Origin: Sequoia sempervirens
Lineage: Eukaryota > Streptophyta > Pinopsida > Cupressales > Cupressaceae
Assembly (NCBI GenBank): GCA_007258455.2
Contig: VDFB02193867.1
Span: 573,079,105 to 573,143,104, forward strand
Direction of reading: 5' to 3'
Length of the DNA stretch: 64,000 nt
Both the position numbers and the translations under genes were made by a program. The notes under the pieces were generated by a model. The model was not told the DNA's origin. It made no database searches and saw only the letters and a list, made by a program, of their open reading frames with translations. Positions within the stretch are counted from its first letter, which is position 1; each line of letters begins with the position of its first letter. Below, in pieces: positions 1 through 12,168 of the stretch.

Positions 1-9
1 GGTTTACTA

Positions 10-357
10 TTGGAAATGACACCCAACTCAGAGTTCACATGCCCAACACAAAACTCACGGCCTCAAGCATTTTCTGGCATACACTTATTATTTTCTTGTG
101 ATGGTTGGAATGATTTATGGTTTATGGGTCAATTGCAGTCGATCAATCAAAGTTATGGAATGGTATTAAATACGTTGACAGCTACTGCACATGACTAACA
201 GGTTAAAAAGGTCAAAAAGAAAGTGGCAGACTCCAACGGTGAGGATGAAGTAGATGGTAGTGCATTCCCTCTCCCAAATTTTAGACTGTTGATAGACAAA
301 ATTGGCTTGGAAAACTTCATTGAGGGAACACTGAAATTGTCACTTCATTTGAAATAA
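10..357 (+). pseudogene. Unrecognised open frame remnant
   Basis: One reading frame runs from the ATG at 10 to a TAA at 355-357, interrupted only by a TAA at 196-198. The second part (202-357) starts with a lysine-rich stretch (VKKVKKKVADS), continues with an acidic stretch and ends in FPLPNFRLLIDKIGLENF. It is preceded by ctaacag, which would serve as a 3' splice site, so 202-357 could be a terminal exon. I do not recognise a family and cannot exclude chance. No neighbouring exon is visible because the window begins here. Confidence 0.2.
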
Positions 358-719
358 GAGAATATGATTTTGAAATATAGAAATTGTATTGCAAAGGAAA
401 ATAAGCAGTAAAATGGCTGAATTTTTTGAGGAAATATTTACTGTATAATTCAAAAGGTCTGTTAAGAACAATGTATTGAGATTAACAATGAAGATGATAT
501 GATATGTACAGTATGTATTTAAAGAATAGGTTTGGCAATCATTGAATTTGTAGCTGTCAAGTAGACGGTAAATAAATGCCTACATTTAGTAGATAACGAG
601 AGATCTGTAATAATGAAATTAAACATAACAAAGCTTATGTGAACATAATATTAATGGCAACCATTGCATTTACAGGTGTTGTATATTTAAAAGTAAAAGA
701 TGTTGGCAGGAAAGCTTAA

Positions 720-1218
720 CAAAATTGTAATAATAAAATAAAACATAAGAAAAGTGGTAAAGCCACAGTTGTTGTATGCATTAAAATTTTGTCAAACGGT
801 GAACATGCCATTTCTATGCTTCCACATTTCATATACATGTCGAGCAGGGCAGTTGCAACTGCAACAAATAGTTTATGTACATTTGACATACATGTCGAGC
901 AGGGCAGTTGCAACTGCAACAAATAGTTTATGTGCCTTTTCTATTCTTTGAGGCATTATGTCAAATAGTTTACGTGCCTTTTCTATTCTTCCACACTTTG
1001 CATACATGTCTACTAGTGCATTGGCAACTATAAGATCAGGAAAAAATCCTCATTCCATAGCTCCCATTTTGGTAGAGGCAAATTACACTTGCTTGAAAGT
1101 TTGTAAAGCCTTTTCAACAAATCCATTTTGTACATATCCCGCAATCATGACCTCTCTCTCCCTTGACGGTGCTGTGCAAGCAGTAAATGAAAAACAACTT
1201 AAATGTATAGACTCTAGA
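720..1218 (-). pseudogene. PPR-repeat protein fragment
   Basis: Read on the minus strand, this segment encodes plant pentatricopeptide repeats of the PLS type: REVMIAGYVQNGFVEKALQT near 1165-1110, then, after two in-frame stops, PDLIVANALVDMYAKCGRIE near 1045-985, then a second copy of the ALLDMY(V/M)KC motif. PPR proteins of this kind bind organellar RNA and act in editing or processing in mitochondria and plastids. Here stops, missing helices and an internal 46-bp duplication rule out function. No organelle transit peptide or C-terminal E/DYW domain is seen. It lies just beyond the helicase end of the Helitron on the same strand, so it could be a captured gene fragment or simply an unrelated pseudogene. 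Confidence 0.7.
833..933. repeat. 46-bp tandem duplication in PPR fragment
   Basis: Positions 833-878 and 888-933 are identical 46-bp copies with a 55-bp period. On the minus strand each encodes the same PPR helix (VAVATALLDMY), so one PPR helix has been duplicated within the pseudogene. Confidence 0.9.
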
Positions 1219-1745
1219 AAAAAAAAATGACTGAAATAATGGCAAGTGAGTTACCTTAAGATTCATCACACAATTTGTCGAATTGTCAAGGATTGCAAAG
1301 AGAAAAATAGGGAGAGTTTGCAGGAAAATTCTTCATGGTAGTCTTGAAAGGAGACTCCTAATATAGTGTAGGTGAGCTGAAAATGAGCAGCATAAAGAGT
1401 TTCGTAAAAGAGCAGCTTTGAAGGAAAACATGCTGCACATGTATCTTTTAATATAAACTATAATAAAGAAATGTATTTTTTTAGCATTAACATATGAAAA
1501 CTATCAGACAAATGGGGAAGATAGGCATGGTGATAGGAGACAAAACATAGAGGTCTGTTAATTGTAGAAAAAACCTTAAGAAATCAGTCATCGTTATATG
1601 CAGTTTGTATTCCACATAGATCTAGCTTGCATGAAAAGATTTGGTGCATTAAAAAGTGCTTCCATTCCATAAAAAATTGGATCCCTGCCAAAAACCAGAT
1701 ATGTCTTTAGTTTCTTGATTGTAGATTTTGTAATATAAACCATTT

Positions 1746-4700
1746 TTAATTTATGTTAAACATTTGTGAATTGACAATTGAAAGTGAAAGGAGTAAAGAA
1801 TTATATAACCAACCTATAATTTCTTGTTCAAAAGTTTTTGAGAATGTCAAGTGATTGAAGCTGATAGTGTTGACAGTCGAGCCTCCTCTTTCACCCTTTG
1901 TGCAACATAAGGGTTGCGTTGCATCCGTATGTATCTGTGGAATGTGAATGAAGGGTGGATACGAAGACCTCCAAGATGTGACTCTTGAAATTGCTGTGAA
2001 TGTCAACCCTTGCCGGTCAATGTTGCCAATGTCAATGGTGGCCCTTTCAAGTGTAAGGCCCTGTGATTTGTGGATGGTTAAAGCCCATGCCATTTTTAGT
2101 GGAATTTTTTGCCGCCCACCACGGCTCAAAGGGGTAATAGGGACATCTGTTGGATTGTTTGGATCCCAAGAAGGCCCTATGTAATGGTTGAAGCGAACAA
2201 CAACAAACAAGGGGAGTTGTGGTGGTTTTTTGCTCTCCTTGTAGATAATGTGTTTGACTTGTCCAACAGCACCATTGACGAGGCCTGCATCAGTCCATAG
2301 ATTACAACTTAGCATCACCTTTTGGTTGACACATAACAGGATCATAGGTTGGAGCTGTTCATCGTCTGGATTTAAGTGTGATGAGCTCCCTGTTTGCTCT
2401 ACAATGCATAAGGCAATGGGCTGTGCCAAAGACAGCAACATATGCTTATTATGGAGTGACACCATCTTATTGGTTGCAAAAAGGTGTATGGATGATAAGA
2501 AAGGAATTTGTTCTATGGTCATTAGTGCTGAGCTTGAACGTGACATTAGTAGTTGCCAATCTGCAATTGTAGGTTGAGCCTTCCTTAAATTGCACAAGAG
2601 TTGACGAAATAGAATTTGAGTGGGATCCTCTCCGCTCTAACGAAACATTTTGGTAAGTGTAATCACTATTTCGATGCTATGCCATAGTGTGCCACCATAG
2701 GAAGAAGAAGAGTACATAGGAATATCCTTGACTGGCGGTAGTTGGCCCAAGTCTCCAAAGAGCAGGATGGAATGACCTCCAAACGGAGTGTGGTTATGTG
2801 AAGGGAAGGCTTCGCGCAAGTGAGTGTCAATATGTTCTAGCAGCCTTGGACCGATGAAGCTCATTTCGTCTATCAAAATGTAGCGAACAAAGTACATTTT
2901 TTCTTGGAAGTTTGCTAGCATTTAGCCCTGCAAGGGAGCCATCTCTTTGATGGGAATGCGAAGTGCGGAATGTATTGTTGCTACTCCAATGTTGAATGCT
3001 GCAACACCTATAGGTGCAAGAAGTAGGAGAGAAGTTTGACCGTTTGGAGCTGAACCATTGAGTGCAGACCTGATTTTTTTGATGAGGTGTGATTTTCCGG
3101 TGCCTGCAGTTCCTTGAACAATTATTCTTAGTGGTGGTTGGTAAGTGTTGGAAGATAGGTGTGACAACACTAAATCCAATGTTTTTTGTTGTTCAGATGA
3201 AAGGGCGTGCGTGGTGTTTACATTGGGTGGTTGGGGCACTTGAAATGCGTTGCGGTTAGACTCTACAAAGCTAGTAGGCAAGTTGTGATGTTGTGGATTT
3301 ATGGAAGGAGTCTCCCAATCATGATTAAGGTCTATTTCACGGTCACCCAACATGTCAATTTCAGCAAGCTGGATTGGATGGCCTGGGTGTACACTTGACA
3401 GAACTTGCCATTCAGATTGGTTACATTGATGTGGTTGTTCTTCATTGTCAGAAGGAGTGCCTGGTTCTGGGTTGGCGGATGTTTCTGGTGCAATGCGTCG
3501 CACATGCCATGGATGGTAGCTGCATGCCAGCCTCTCCCAGTTAGCAACAATTTCGTCTGTGGATGATCCACAGTCGTATGCAATGTTACAAATTGGTTTG
3601 TAGAGAAGCAATTCACTCCAACAGAAGTCATGAAATTGTGGGTCATCCCTCGTAGGAATGCTTGTGAAGCGTGGAGACACTCGAACAATAGCGTTTTTGG
3701 CACGCTCTTTCCATTGGTACTTTTTACGAGTTGCTTTGAAGCTCCATTTTTACGTGACCTCAATCAGTGCCAATGTCTCCATAGAAGCAGGACAGGCCAA
3801 GTATGCATCAATGTAGTCTGTGTTTGTTGATGTGGATGTGGCTGAGAGTGGAATGCGTTGATAGTGTTTTTGGTTTACATTTAAAGAAACGAATGTTCTG
3901 CTAGACAGACAAAGGGGTAGCTTTAGCAAAAGGTGGCAACTTTCTTGGGCACTTATATCATGGTCAACAACATTTTTAACAAGCATTTTTCTAAAAGCTA
4001 TAGGTGCTGGCTTGTCAGGATCTAAGTTAGTTGAAATACGAGAAAGCATTGCATGATATGTTTCGGATTTTGTTTCTGCTTTTGCTGCATACTTTGCTAT
4101 ATATTTGAGCACTGCATCTATTGAGAGAACAGGTTGGCAATCTACATTTTCTCACCAAATAGAGAGGATTGTGGGGTTGTGAAGGTTCAAACGGTTGTCA
4201 TTGCGAGCAGGGGTGTGCTTTGGCAGGCCACTCTCAATTGAAAGGGTTGAGGTATCTTGGATGGGCCAAGGGGCTTTGTAGCGGCATTCAAGGTTGGCTC
4301 CTTTTTTTCACAAGCATGTGTTCAAGGTACAACGTGTATGGCGTTGAACACAGTTGAGAAATTCATTGTAGTCATGTGAAGGGTTAACAACATAATCATT
4401 CTTGTGTCCATTAAGCATGGGTTGTCAAAGGTAGATTGTTGAACCCTATCATTTGAAATTGGATGGTGGTGCGGGTTCCATGCTGAGACATATTTGTCAA
4501 TGTAGTTGAGTGCATTTTGTACTGATGCAAGATTATTCCATTGTAGTTTAGCAATATCAGGTGCTTGTTTGAGCCAAACAAAGCCATGGACATGTGCAAA
4601 TCCTCGGTGTTGCCATTCATACCTGGAGAGTGGAGATCTTAGTAAGCAATTGGTGTATGGAAAAAAAAATAAAAAGAAGATGTGAAATATGTTTACCTAT

Positions 4701-6400
4701 ACCAGTAGTCGGTTGTGCAGAGAATCTTTTCCAAAACCTCTTCACAAAAAGCAGTGAATCTGTGATGCATGTATAGTGCAGAGAGGTGTGGGTTTTGCAC
4801 TATATTCTGGATCCTCCATCGAGATGCAACTGTAGGATTTGTTGGTGCAGTAGACGACATGACATTGTGTAGGTCAGGCCATTGAGTATCTGCTGCGCTG
4901 AGGGTAAAGAATAGAGTCAGGCAACCAACCTGAATAACCATGTTAGATAGCTCCCCCCTACGATGACTCCAAAAGGGGCAGGTGCCACGTATAATTGAAC
5001 CAAAACGCATAACCTAGTCTGCAAGCTTGTCATCAGGAAGGTCCTTCAATCTTTGTTGCAGGGCAAGTATTGTTGTTGGTAGGCTACATTCCAAGTGTTT
5101 TTGAACAAAAAAAGAAGCTGTGGATTGGCTTCGATGGCGCATAAGAATATTAAGTATGAAGTATCTAAATCGTGGGTGTTGACCAAACCTATTATCATGG
5201 TATCTCAGAAGGTGGAGAGCATATTCATGTAACTTGACCTCTTTCAAATTTTGTTGGTTGAATGTAGTTGTGCCCTTTGGAAACAATGTGGGGAATGCCA
5301 TAACAAATAATCCATCAGTGGTGTATTCATTGATGGGCGTTAAAGAAATTGGTGGCCAATCAACAGCAGGAGTTGGGTGTCCTTCCCCTAATTGCAACAA
5401 GGCTCGTAATTCTTCCACTTCTGTATGGGCAGGGGGAAGATTGGCCACAAACGATGTTGTTGCTTGCACATTCTCTTCAAATTGCTCTTCATCTGTATTA
5501 TCTGTTTCCATCAAACTTACATCAGAGGGATTTGAATTTGAGGTTGTTGCATGTAGAAGGTCTTAGATGTTAGTGGAGGCAATAGGCAAGCATAAGAGAG
5601 ATGCCTCATCTAAGTGTACATCTTTGTAGTAAGGGTCATTAGAAATCTTATATTGTAAAGCCTCGTGAACACGTGTTCTGCAAACATAGAAGCTATACTG
5701 CTGGGAAGGAACATTTTTTTTGTTAACTATGAGTATATCAAGGTCATGTATATGTTGAGGTAAATAAGTTGCAATTACAATAATATCCTGAGGAAAACAA
5801 ATAGTGTGGCCACTGTATTTTAATTGGCCCCCTCTTGCATAAGTAACTAGGAGTACAGGGCTAACACGTGCTATAAGCATCTCCTCGATTTGAGTAATGC
5901 GTTGCAAACATGCAGGCTACTCACCAAGGTCCATGTTGTTCCACTTTGAGAAGCAATTGCCATTTTTTTCCGAAATGCACCTTGAACAAGCAATACTACC
6001 ATTGAATTGCCTAGTTTTTTATTCCCGGATATCGTTCCATGCATACTTGGCATGTTGAGAAGTTTGATAGGCTGTCCGACTTTGAATGGAATGAATTTCT
6101 AGCAGTGTAATAGTTTGGAGGAAATAGTGGAGGATTTTGGGTTTGGGAGGGGGAGTTGGGTTGTATTATAGAATGCATATGTGATGTGGGTAATTGTAAC
6201 GGAGAGGGATTAATGGAAAGAGAGGGTGTGGATGTGGAAGCTCCTGCATGGAGGTTGTGACGGTTTGCTCGTCTCCCTCTATTAAAGGAATCCTTCTTTG
6301 CATGGTACCTTAATCGTTCCAGATGGTTACGACGAGAATGCTTTGCTTGCAAAATTTCTGCTTGATTTTCCATGATGAGGATTGCTGGGGAACAAAGCAA
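1746..6400 (-). pseudogene. Helitron Rep/helicase (RepHel), decayed
   Basis: Rolling-circle transposase of a Helitron, read from 6400 down to 1746. In order: a basic N-terminal part (6400-6011) ending in a CxxC pair, a DUF6570-like part (5907-5563, TQIEEMLIARVSPV), the Helitron-like N domain (5514-4700, LFFTLSAADTQWPDLH), the HUH nickase core (FAHVHGFVWL, about 4579-4605), the tyrosine motif (YIAKYAAKAE, about 4082-4109), then a PIF1-type SF1 helicase with Walker A GTAGTGKS (about 3088-3113), Walker B ILIDEMS (about 2855-2880), WALTIHKSQGLTL and a late FTAISRVTS motif. The frame is continuous for long stretches. Breaks are a frameshift near 6011, one near 4408 and a few in-frame stops (for example 5014-5016, 4319, 4152, 2637-2639). 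One gap is explained by an intron at 4623-4696. The 5'-TC and 3'-CTRR ends were not located. Certain as a family, certainly inactive as it stands. Confidence 0.95.
4623..4696 (-). other. Putative spliceosomal intron in Helitron Rep
   Basis: On the minus strand the interval begins GTAAAC and ends CTCCAG, contains a long T-rich tract and a TTACTAAG branch-like site, and is 74 nt long. Removing it joins DYWYR to YEWQHRG in frame, which restores the usual spacing before the HUH motif. It contains stops if not removed. Confidence 0.75.
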
Positions 6401-9400
6401 AGCAATATTAATATTTAGAAGAATTTATTGGAGATAACTTTGGAGTGTGACATTAACTTCTCACATAGGCAAAAAAGCATTAAACTTTTAAAAAATATAT
6501 GGGTGAGTGAGGGTGGTTGTGTTTAAACTTTGTGTTGTTGATCATAACATAAGCTGTATTATGTACTAAAAAAAGATATAGGAAATGGTTTTGTAGTAAA
6601 AAGGCCTAATAAATGATATATGAATCACAAGTGAATGTCTTGGAAATAGTTTTATGCCATGCATTTCGGGTTATGAACAAAGCCATTACAATTCATTTGA
6701 GCAAAATATCTACTGCATCATAGAAAGGTTGCATTTAAACAAGTTTTTGAGTAGTATTTAATGTTTGGTATCAAACATATAATCCCCAGTTGAGTTGCTA
6801 CAATCTTGAATTAGAGATGGAAAAATTGTTTGATCTCACCAACATAAGGATATTATAAATTTCAATTTTAATCTTAGTAACCAAATACAAATTTTGACAA
6901 GGAAAATTAAAAGCAGAAATTTTACAGATTGTTGAAAAAGAAAAGAATCCATTGAATTTCTAAAAACTATATTTCTAACTAATTTCTACAATCTTGAATT
7001 AGAGATGGCAATACTGTTTGATCTTCACCAACATAAGGATATTATAATTTTTAGTTTTAATATTAGTAACCAAATACAAATGTTGACAAGGAAAATTAAA
7101 AGCAAAATTTTTACAGATTGTTGAAAAAGAAAATAATCCATTGAATTTTTGAAAATGTATTTCTGACTAATTTCTTGTAAAAATTTCTGAAATTTTTCGG
7201 TAAGCAAAGTTTCGGTACAAGCAAAATGTGTTCATGGTAAATCAATCTAGTGGGCAGCCTATGATCATGAGTTTATAATGGCCATTGAGAGACACATTTG
7301 CTAGAGAAACTATAAGTGGATGCTTAGCTGTTTGAAGGAATCAATTCTCCAATGAGACCTTTGTTGCACAAATGAAATCATTTCCTAAATAACCCACCAA
7401 TTGGTCTCACATACTAATTTTGTTTTAAATGTAAATTTTCAATCACTCGTTTGAGATGAGCATCTGGTGTGTGCACATATTAGGACCCGTTACAATTAGT
7501 GTGCCTTGTGAGATTTGTGTGTTAGCCATGGATGTGGAAATTTGTGAGTTTGCAAGCAGTAGGAAGAGGAACTGGGAAGATTCATTATATTGCAGCCTTT
7601 GCCCAACCAGGAGATTCAATATAAAAGTAGATCATTTTAGAATTACTATTATTATTATCATTTTAACAAAAAAATCTTCATAAAGAAATTTTCATGTAAA
7701 AATTTCATGTTATTTGCAATTAATTTGGTTAATGCCTTCCAATCATTTCTAGTGTCACAATGATTTCTGAAGTGTGACAAGCACATTAGTTAGACACTAG
7801 TTTCGTATTTTCATTACAAAAAATTTACAAGCAAAACTATAAGTGGGGTAGCCTATGTTCGTGGGTTTATTATGCCCAATCACAGTTATATCTTCCAGCC
7901 AAACTATAAGTGGATGCTTAGCTGTTTTGAAGGTATCAATTCTTCATTAAGACCATGTTTGCACAAACAACATCATTTCCTAAATTGATCTCATATATTA
8001 AATGAATCTAGTGAATCTAGTTTGAAATGACATGCTAAGAGATGAAAAATCAATAATATCTTGTTACACTCTTGGTTGTATATCACCTCATTTAATTTCT
8101 TCATGATATAACACACCTACATGGAAGCAAATACTGTGACAAATTACATAGCTAACTTTACCTTTAGAATGATGAAAAATAAGAAATTTAATTTGATTTT
8201 TGAGGATTAGAAAGATCTAAGATCACATTATAATATCAAATATTAACATGTCACCATCCATTATGAAACTTACTTAACAAAGATGGAGCATATACTGGAG
8301 TAATTTCTAGGCTTGACATATCTCAAATGTTAATTTTAGGTAATTTTCACTTAAGCCTATAGGTAGTATGGTGTAATGACACTTTTCTTTTCATAACGAG
8401 GATGCAAGGTGTGTGGGGTTTAACCTTGTGGCAAGTTGAGTTCCATTTTCATTTCTCTGCTCACACTTGCCACTAGTAAAATGGATACACGTGTTAGGCC
8501 TAACAATAAAGGACACCAAATGACCTTCCTAGGCACCATTTTAGAACTAAGATTAAAAAAGGTCTTCAAACCCAAATATGGTCTACTCCTATATGTAATG
8601 CATTGGATGTTGGGTGAGGAACTCTTGGACTCGAAGCATCAATAGAAAGTGAATATTGACATCTCCTCAATGGTCATGGTAGTCTTGTTGGATTTATCTG
8701 AGGAGATTGACATGGTATGAGTGTTAGTGAAGGCACTAGTTAAGAAGCAAATGTTAGGTGGCCTAAATGATGCTTTTTCTATTGCTTCTCTCATCCTCAA
8801 TTTCCTTGTGGTCAATGGTGCTACCTTGGCTTTTGGTTCTTCAGATGCATTTTGGAAGTTGTTCATCCTCATAGGTAACCTAGCAATGGAGGTCTAAAGG
8901 TATTACAAGATTTGAAAAAGGAGTAATTTTGTTTGCTTATTGATAGCCCAAATAGGGAGGAGGACTAAGTACTGATAAGAATAGTTTAATTGTTTTGATT
9001 TTGTTGGTAAAACCTTATAAATGTATTAGACTGATTTGAAATTTTACTTAATTCAGTTAGAAATCTATGTAAATTTTGTTAAATATTTTAATTAAAAGAA
9101 ATGGTCCTTGGATCATATTTATCCAGTTAAAAAATACTACTAATAATACATTATCCATCATAAGAATTACCCTCTAAAATAGTGACTAATAATCTTATAT
9201 CACACTATAAAATTGACATCTACCTATATTCTCTTAAATAAATATCATTCATCTTATAAATATACTTAAAATTCTAATATAATATTTTATAAATAATATT
9301 TTAAATTACTCATTCTACTTCAGTCTCAGAAACAATAATTTTTTTTCTTTTTTAAACATGAACATATATCCATATGATTACTTTTAACACTATCTAGAAG

Positions 9401-9638
9401 GTCCTATTCCATACACTCTCTTATCAGTAAAAGAAAAAGGTCTTGGATACTTTCCTTAATGACTCTAAGAATAAAGAATATCGCATAAGGCCGAGGAACT
9501 TTACCTTTTAAAATTTTATTTTCTCTTATTATAAGGATTTTTTTTTTTTTAAAAGGCTAGAAAATTTGAAGCAGATGCAAATGGTTTCTGTAATGCAGAA
9601 GGTTAAAAAAATACAATAAACCGAAATCATGGGAAGTG
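6401..9638. other. Gene-free AT-rich spacer
   Basis: No frame in this stretch resembles a known family. It carries the 188-bp tandem duplication annotated at 6798-7174 and a more diverged pair: about 7252-7420 and 7853-8020 share the run containing ctataagtggatgcttagct. The region around 8400-8880 has open frames of under 80 codons on both strands that I do not recognise. The part after 9100 is very AT-rich with T and A runs. Confidence 0.5.
6798..7174. repeat. 188-bp tandem duplication
   Basis: The unit at 6798-6985 is repeated directly at 6986-7174 with scattered substitutions and small indels; both begin ctacaatcttgaattagaga. It contains no recognisable coding sequence. Confidence 0.85.
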
Positions 9639-9738
9639 NNNNNNNNNNNNNNNNNNNNNNNNNNNNNNNNNNNNNNNNNNNNNNNNNNNNNNNNNNNNNN
9701 NNNNNNNNNNNNNNNNNNNNNNNNNNNNNNNNNNNNNN
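9639..9738. other. Assembly gap (100 N)
   Basis: Exactly 100 N bases, the conventional length for a scaffold gap of unknown size. Order and distance across it should not be trusted. Confidence 0.99.
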
Positions 9739-10430
9739 CCTACTGATTTCTCCTAAATCTTCTAATCATAATCTCCTCCTTTCATGATTTTATTGTACAT
9801 ATATACAATACACATTTTAGGGTTATGGTCCTTCATTTGTTCCAGTGCAACTTTTACACATTCTTTCGCGAAAATAAAATATTTAATTAATTTCCATTTT
9901 GGAAAATTAAAATATTTTAATCTCTATTATCTTTGTCTCTCGTGAAAATTAATTCAATAATATTCCTTTGCTGGAAATCTTCACTTCACTTTTTTACCGG
10001 TATGTATCTCCAATATGTCCTTCGGGTAAAAATAATTATCCCATTTTGTCCTCTTGATGCAAATTGATTTATTTACGCTTTCACATGAAAATATTTTTTA
10101 GGTAAAATAATTGCCTAATTGGTTAATTCTTCCATAAAAGTATTTTACCTCCCAAAGCACTCTTACACCTTTGGTAAAAAAATGTCTTTCCTTCTAGTGC
10201 AAATATTTCATAATCTTTTACCCTTTATGCTTCTCATGAATAAAAAAATTCTCCACTTTTAAATCCCTCAAAGTATTATCGATTTCCACCATAAGCATAT
10301 TTCGTTCAATTTTTTGTTTGCATTATGACCATATACACTCACATCAGGGTGACATAAAGCATCGGGAAGAATTATTTTATCTTACATCGATATTAGAAAG
10401 TCTTGCTGATTCAAATTGTTGTAGGAAGAT
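9739..10430. other. Gene-free spacer after gap
   Basis: AT-rich sequence with no coding similarity that I can see. Its pyrimidine-rich strand and short stretches such as ggtaaaa/ttttacc suggest LTR or leader sequence, but no ends can be defined. Confidence 0.35.
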
Positions 10431-10940
10431 TGTATTGCCGAGACATCAAACCAGTCTTGCAGACATTGCCAAGACATATGAAGTTGGAAAGACATTTGAA
10501 AACTCATTCATGTCTTGCAGATATCGCCAATACATCATACCAGTCTTGTAGATATTGGTGAGACATATGAAGTTGGAAAGACATTTGAAAACTCATTCAT
10601 GTCTTGTAGATATCACCAAGACATCAAACCACTCTTGCAGATATCGCCGATACTTCATACCAATCTTGCAGATATCGGTGAGACATATGAAGTCGGAAAG
10701 ACATTTGAAAACTCATTTTGATAGCTCATGTCTTGCCGATATGTTTCTTTTTGCTTTATCGGTTAGACAAATTGAATGTATTGTCGATAAGATTCCATCG
10801 GCGTGACATATATTCTTGGGCTAACTTGAAAATCTCACTGTGAGAGCATTTTTATTGCCGATCAGTGAGACCTCAAACCTGTCTTGTAGATCGGCGAGAC
10901 CTCAAATATGTCTTGCAGATCGGCGAGACCTCAAACCTAT
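10430..10940. repeat. Minisatellite, ~32-bp submotif with larger units
   Basis: Two nested periodicities are visible. The larger unit begins agacatatgaagttggaaag at about 10472, 10560 and 10680, giving steps of 88 and 120 bp. Inside it a ~32-bp submotif built on cttgcagatatcg and agacatcaaacc recurs, and it returns in three clean copies at about 10862-10940 (gatcggcgagacctcaaac). The core alternates between TCGCCGATATC-like and GATATCGGTGA-like strands, so neighbouring copies can pair. Small open frames here are repeat artefacts. Confidence 0.8.
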
Positions 10941-12168
10941 CTCTCCGACGAAATTTTTCTTTGCTGCACAGTGACGAAAATGAGCCAGGTAGCCTCCAAA
11001 ATGGCTTTTGAAAACCGATCAAATGATGTCGAAAAGCCATGAAAATGCACCAGTATGTTGAGCTATAATAGGGGAACATGTTTACTGAACGATTTGGCAC
11101 AAAATGATCTAGACTGAAAACTATTAATGCTCAAAGTTTCCCATTCAGCATTTTTTGAAAAATTGCACCTGTCAAACTGTGTAAAACTCATTTGATTTTG
11201 ATTTTGAAAAAATACCTAATGACGTCCAAACACCCTAAAAATTGTCATGGAGGTAGACTTTGGTGTAGAGAATTGAAGGCACCAATATTTTTATGATTAT
11301 CATCATCCATTTGCTTAATATTCACCCTCAAAGTTGACCATTTTAACAGATTCCACTATGCTGATAGCAGATTTTCTAGAAAACCCTTCAACTTGTTGCT
11401 TCAAAAATTTGTCAAATCAGATCGTATGAGGCTAAAAATTGGCGTGCATACTCCCATGTGATAAATGAACATGTCTGCAAAGTGATTTCGTTCGAAATTG
11501 TACTGAATTTGTTATGTGATTTTTCAAAGTGAGTCACTCGAGCAGATTTTTCAACTGTACTCCTAAGTGTTAAAATCAACTTTTTGAATATGGGAGCCTA
11601 AAATTTGCATGAAATTTTAAGTCCCAACACCTGCAAAAATGACAGAAAACAAAAAAAAACCGTACGGAAAACAAAAAAATAAAGGAGTCGAATTCACCAA
11701 TATATCAATGGGTTAAATTTTAGGTAAAGGTTAGCGGATTAGATCAATAAACAAAACCCAAAGAACTATGAAGTACAATGAAAGCTAAAAACAAATGAAA
11801 CAATTATACCAGCTGATTCGTGAAGCTTCCATGATTCACCTCCATAGCACCTTCTAACTTGCTGCAAATGTTGCCCTCAGATCGAGTGTGTGAGCAATCT
11901 TTGACTATGCCAATGTCCTAAACAAGCTTTGAAGGATTTGATGACTATGCCTATGACTATGAAAAATGACTATGCCAAGAAATGTCTAAGACTTAATAAA
12001 ATCGAGTATGAAAATATCATAAATGTTGCGACTTGTAAGTATGAGCGTAAGTCGTGTGTGTGTAGTAAAAAATGTGAGAAAAATTGTCATTTTATAGAAA
12101 ATACAATTTTGGACAGACGGATGAGATTGAAAGTTGACGAAATCCTAAAATCAGAGGTCAAGATTGCG
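10941..12168. other. Gene-free spacer
   Basis: No recognised coding region. An 84-codon open frame at 11929-12183 (lysine- and cysteine-rich) has no family resemblance and sits in low-complexity sequence. Text around 11000-11640 looks like the leader or LTR of an unidentified retroelement. Confidence 0.35.

Noticed and set aside
720..1218. Functional PPR gene
   Set aside because: Only a few repeats, with stops and an internal duplication; no start, transit peptide or C-terminal domain.
1746..3680. PIF1 helicase as a host gene
   Set aside because: The helicase frame continues directly from a Rep domain with HUH and tyrosine motifs, so it is the Helitron protein.
10318..10806. Overlapping frames in the minisatellite
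   Set aside because: Repeated protein phrases follow the DNA repeats in several frames; no independent coding evidence.
10430..10940. CRISPR-like array
   Set aside because: Repeats and spacers are both variable and related to each other, no cas genes, and the context is a plant genome.
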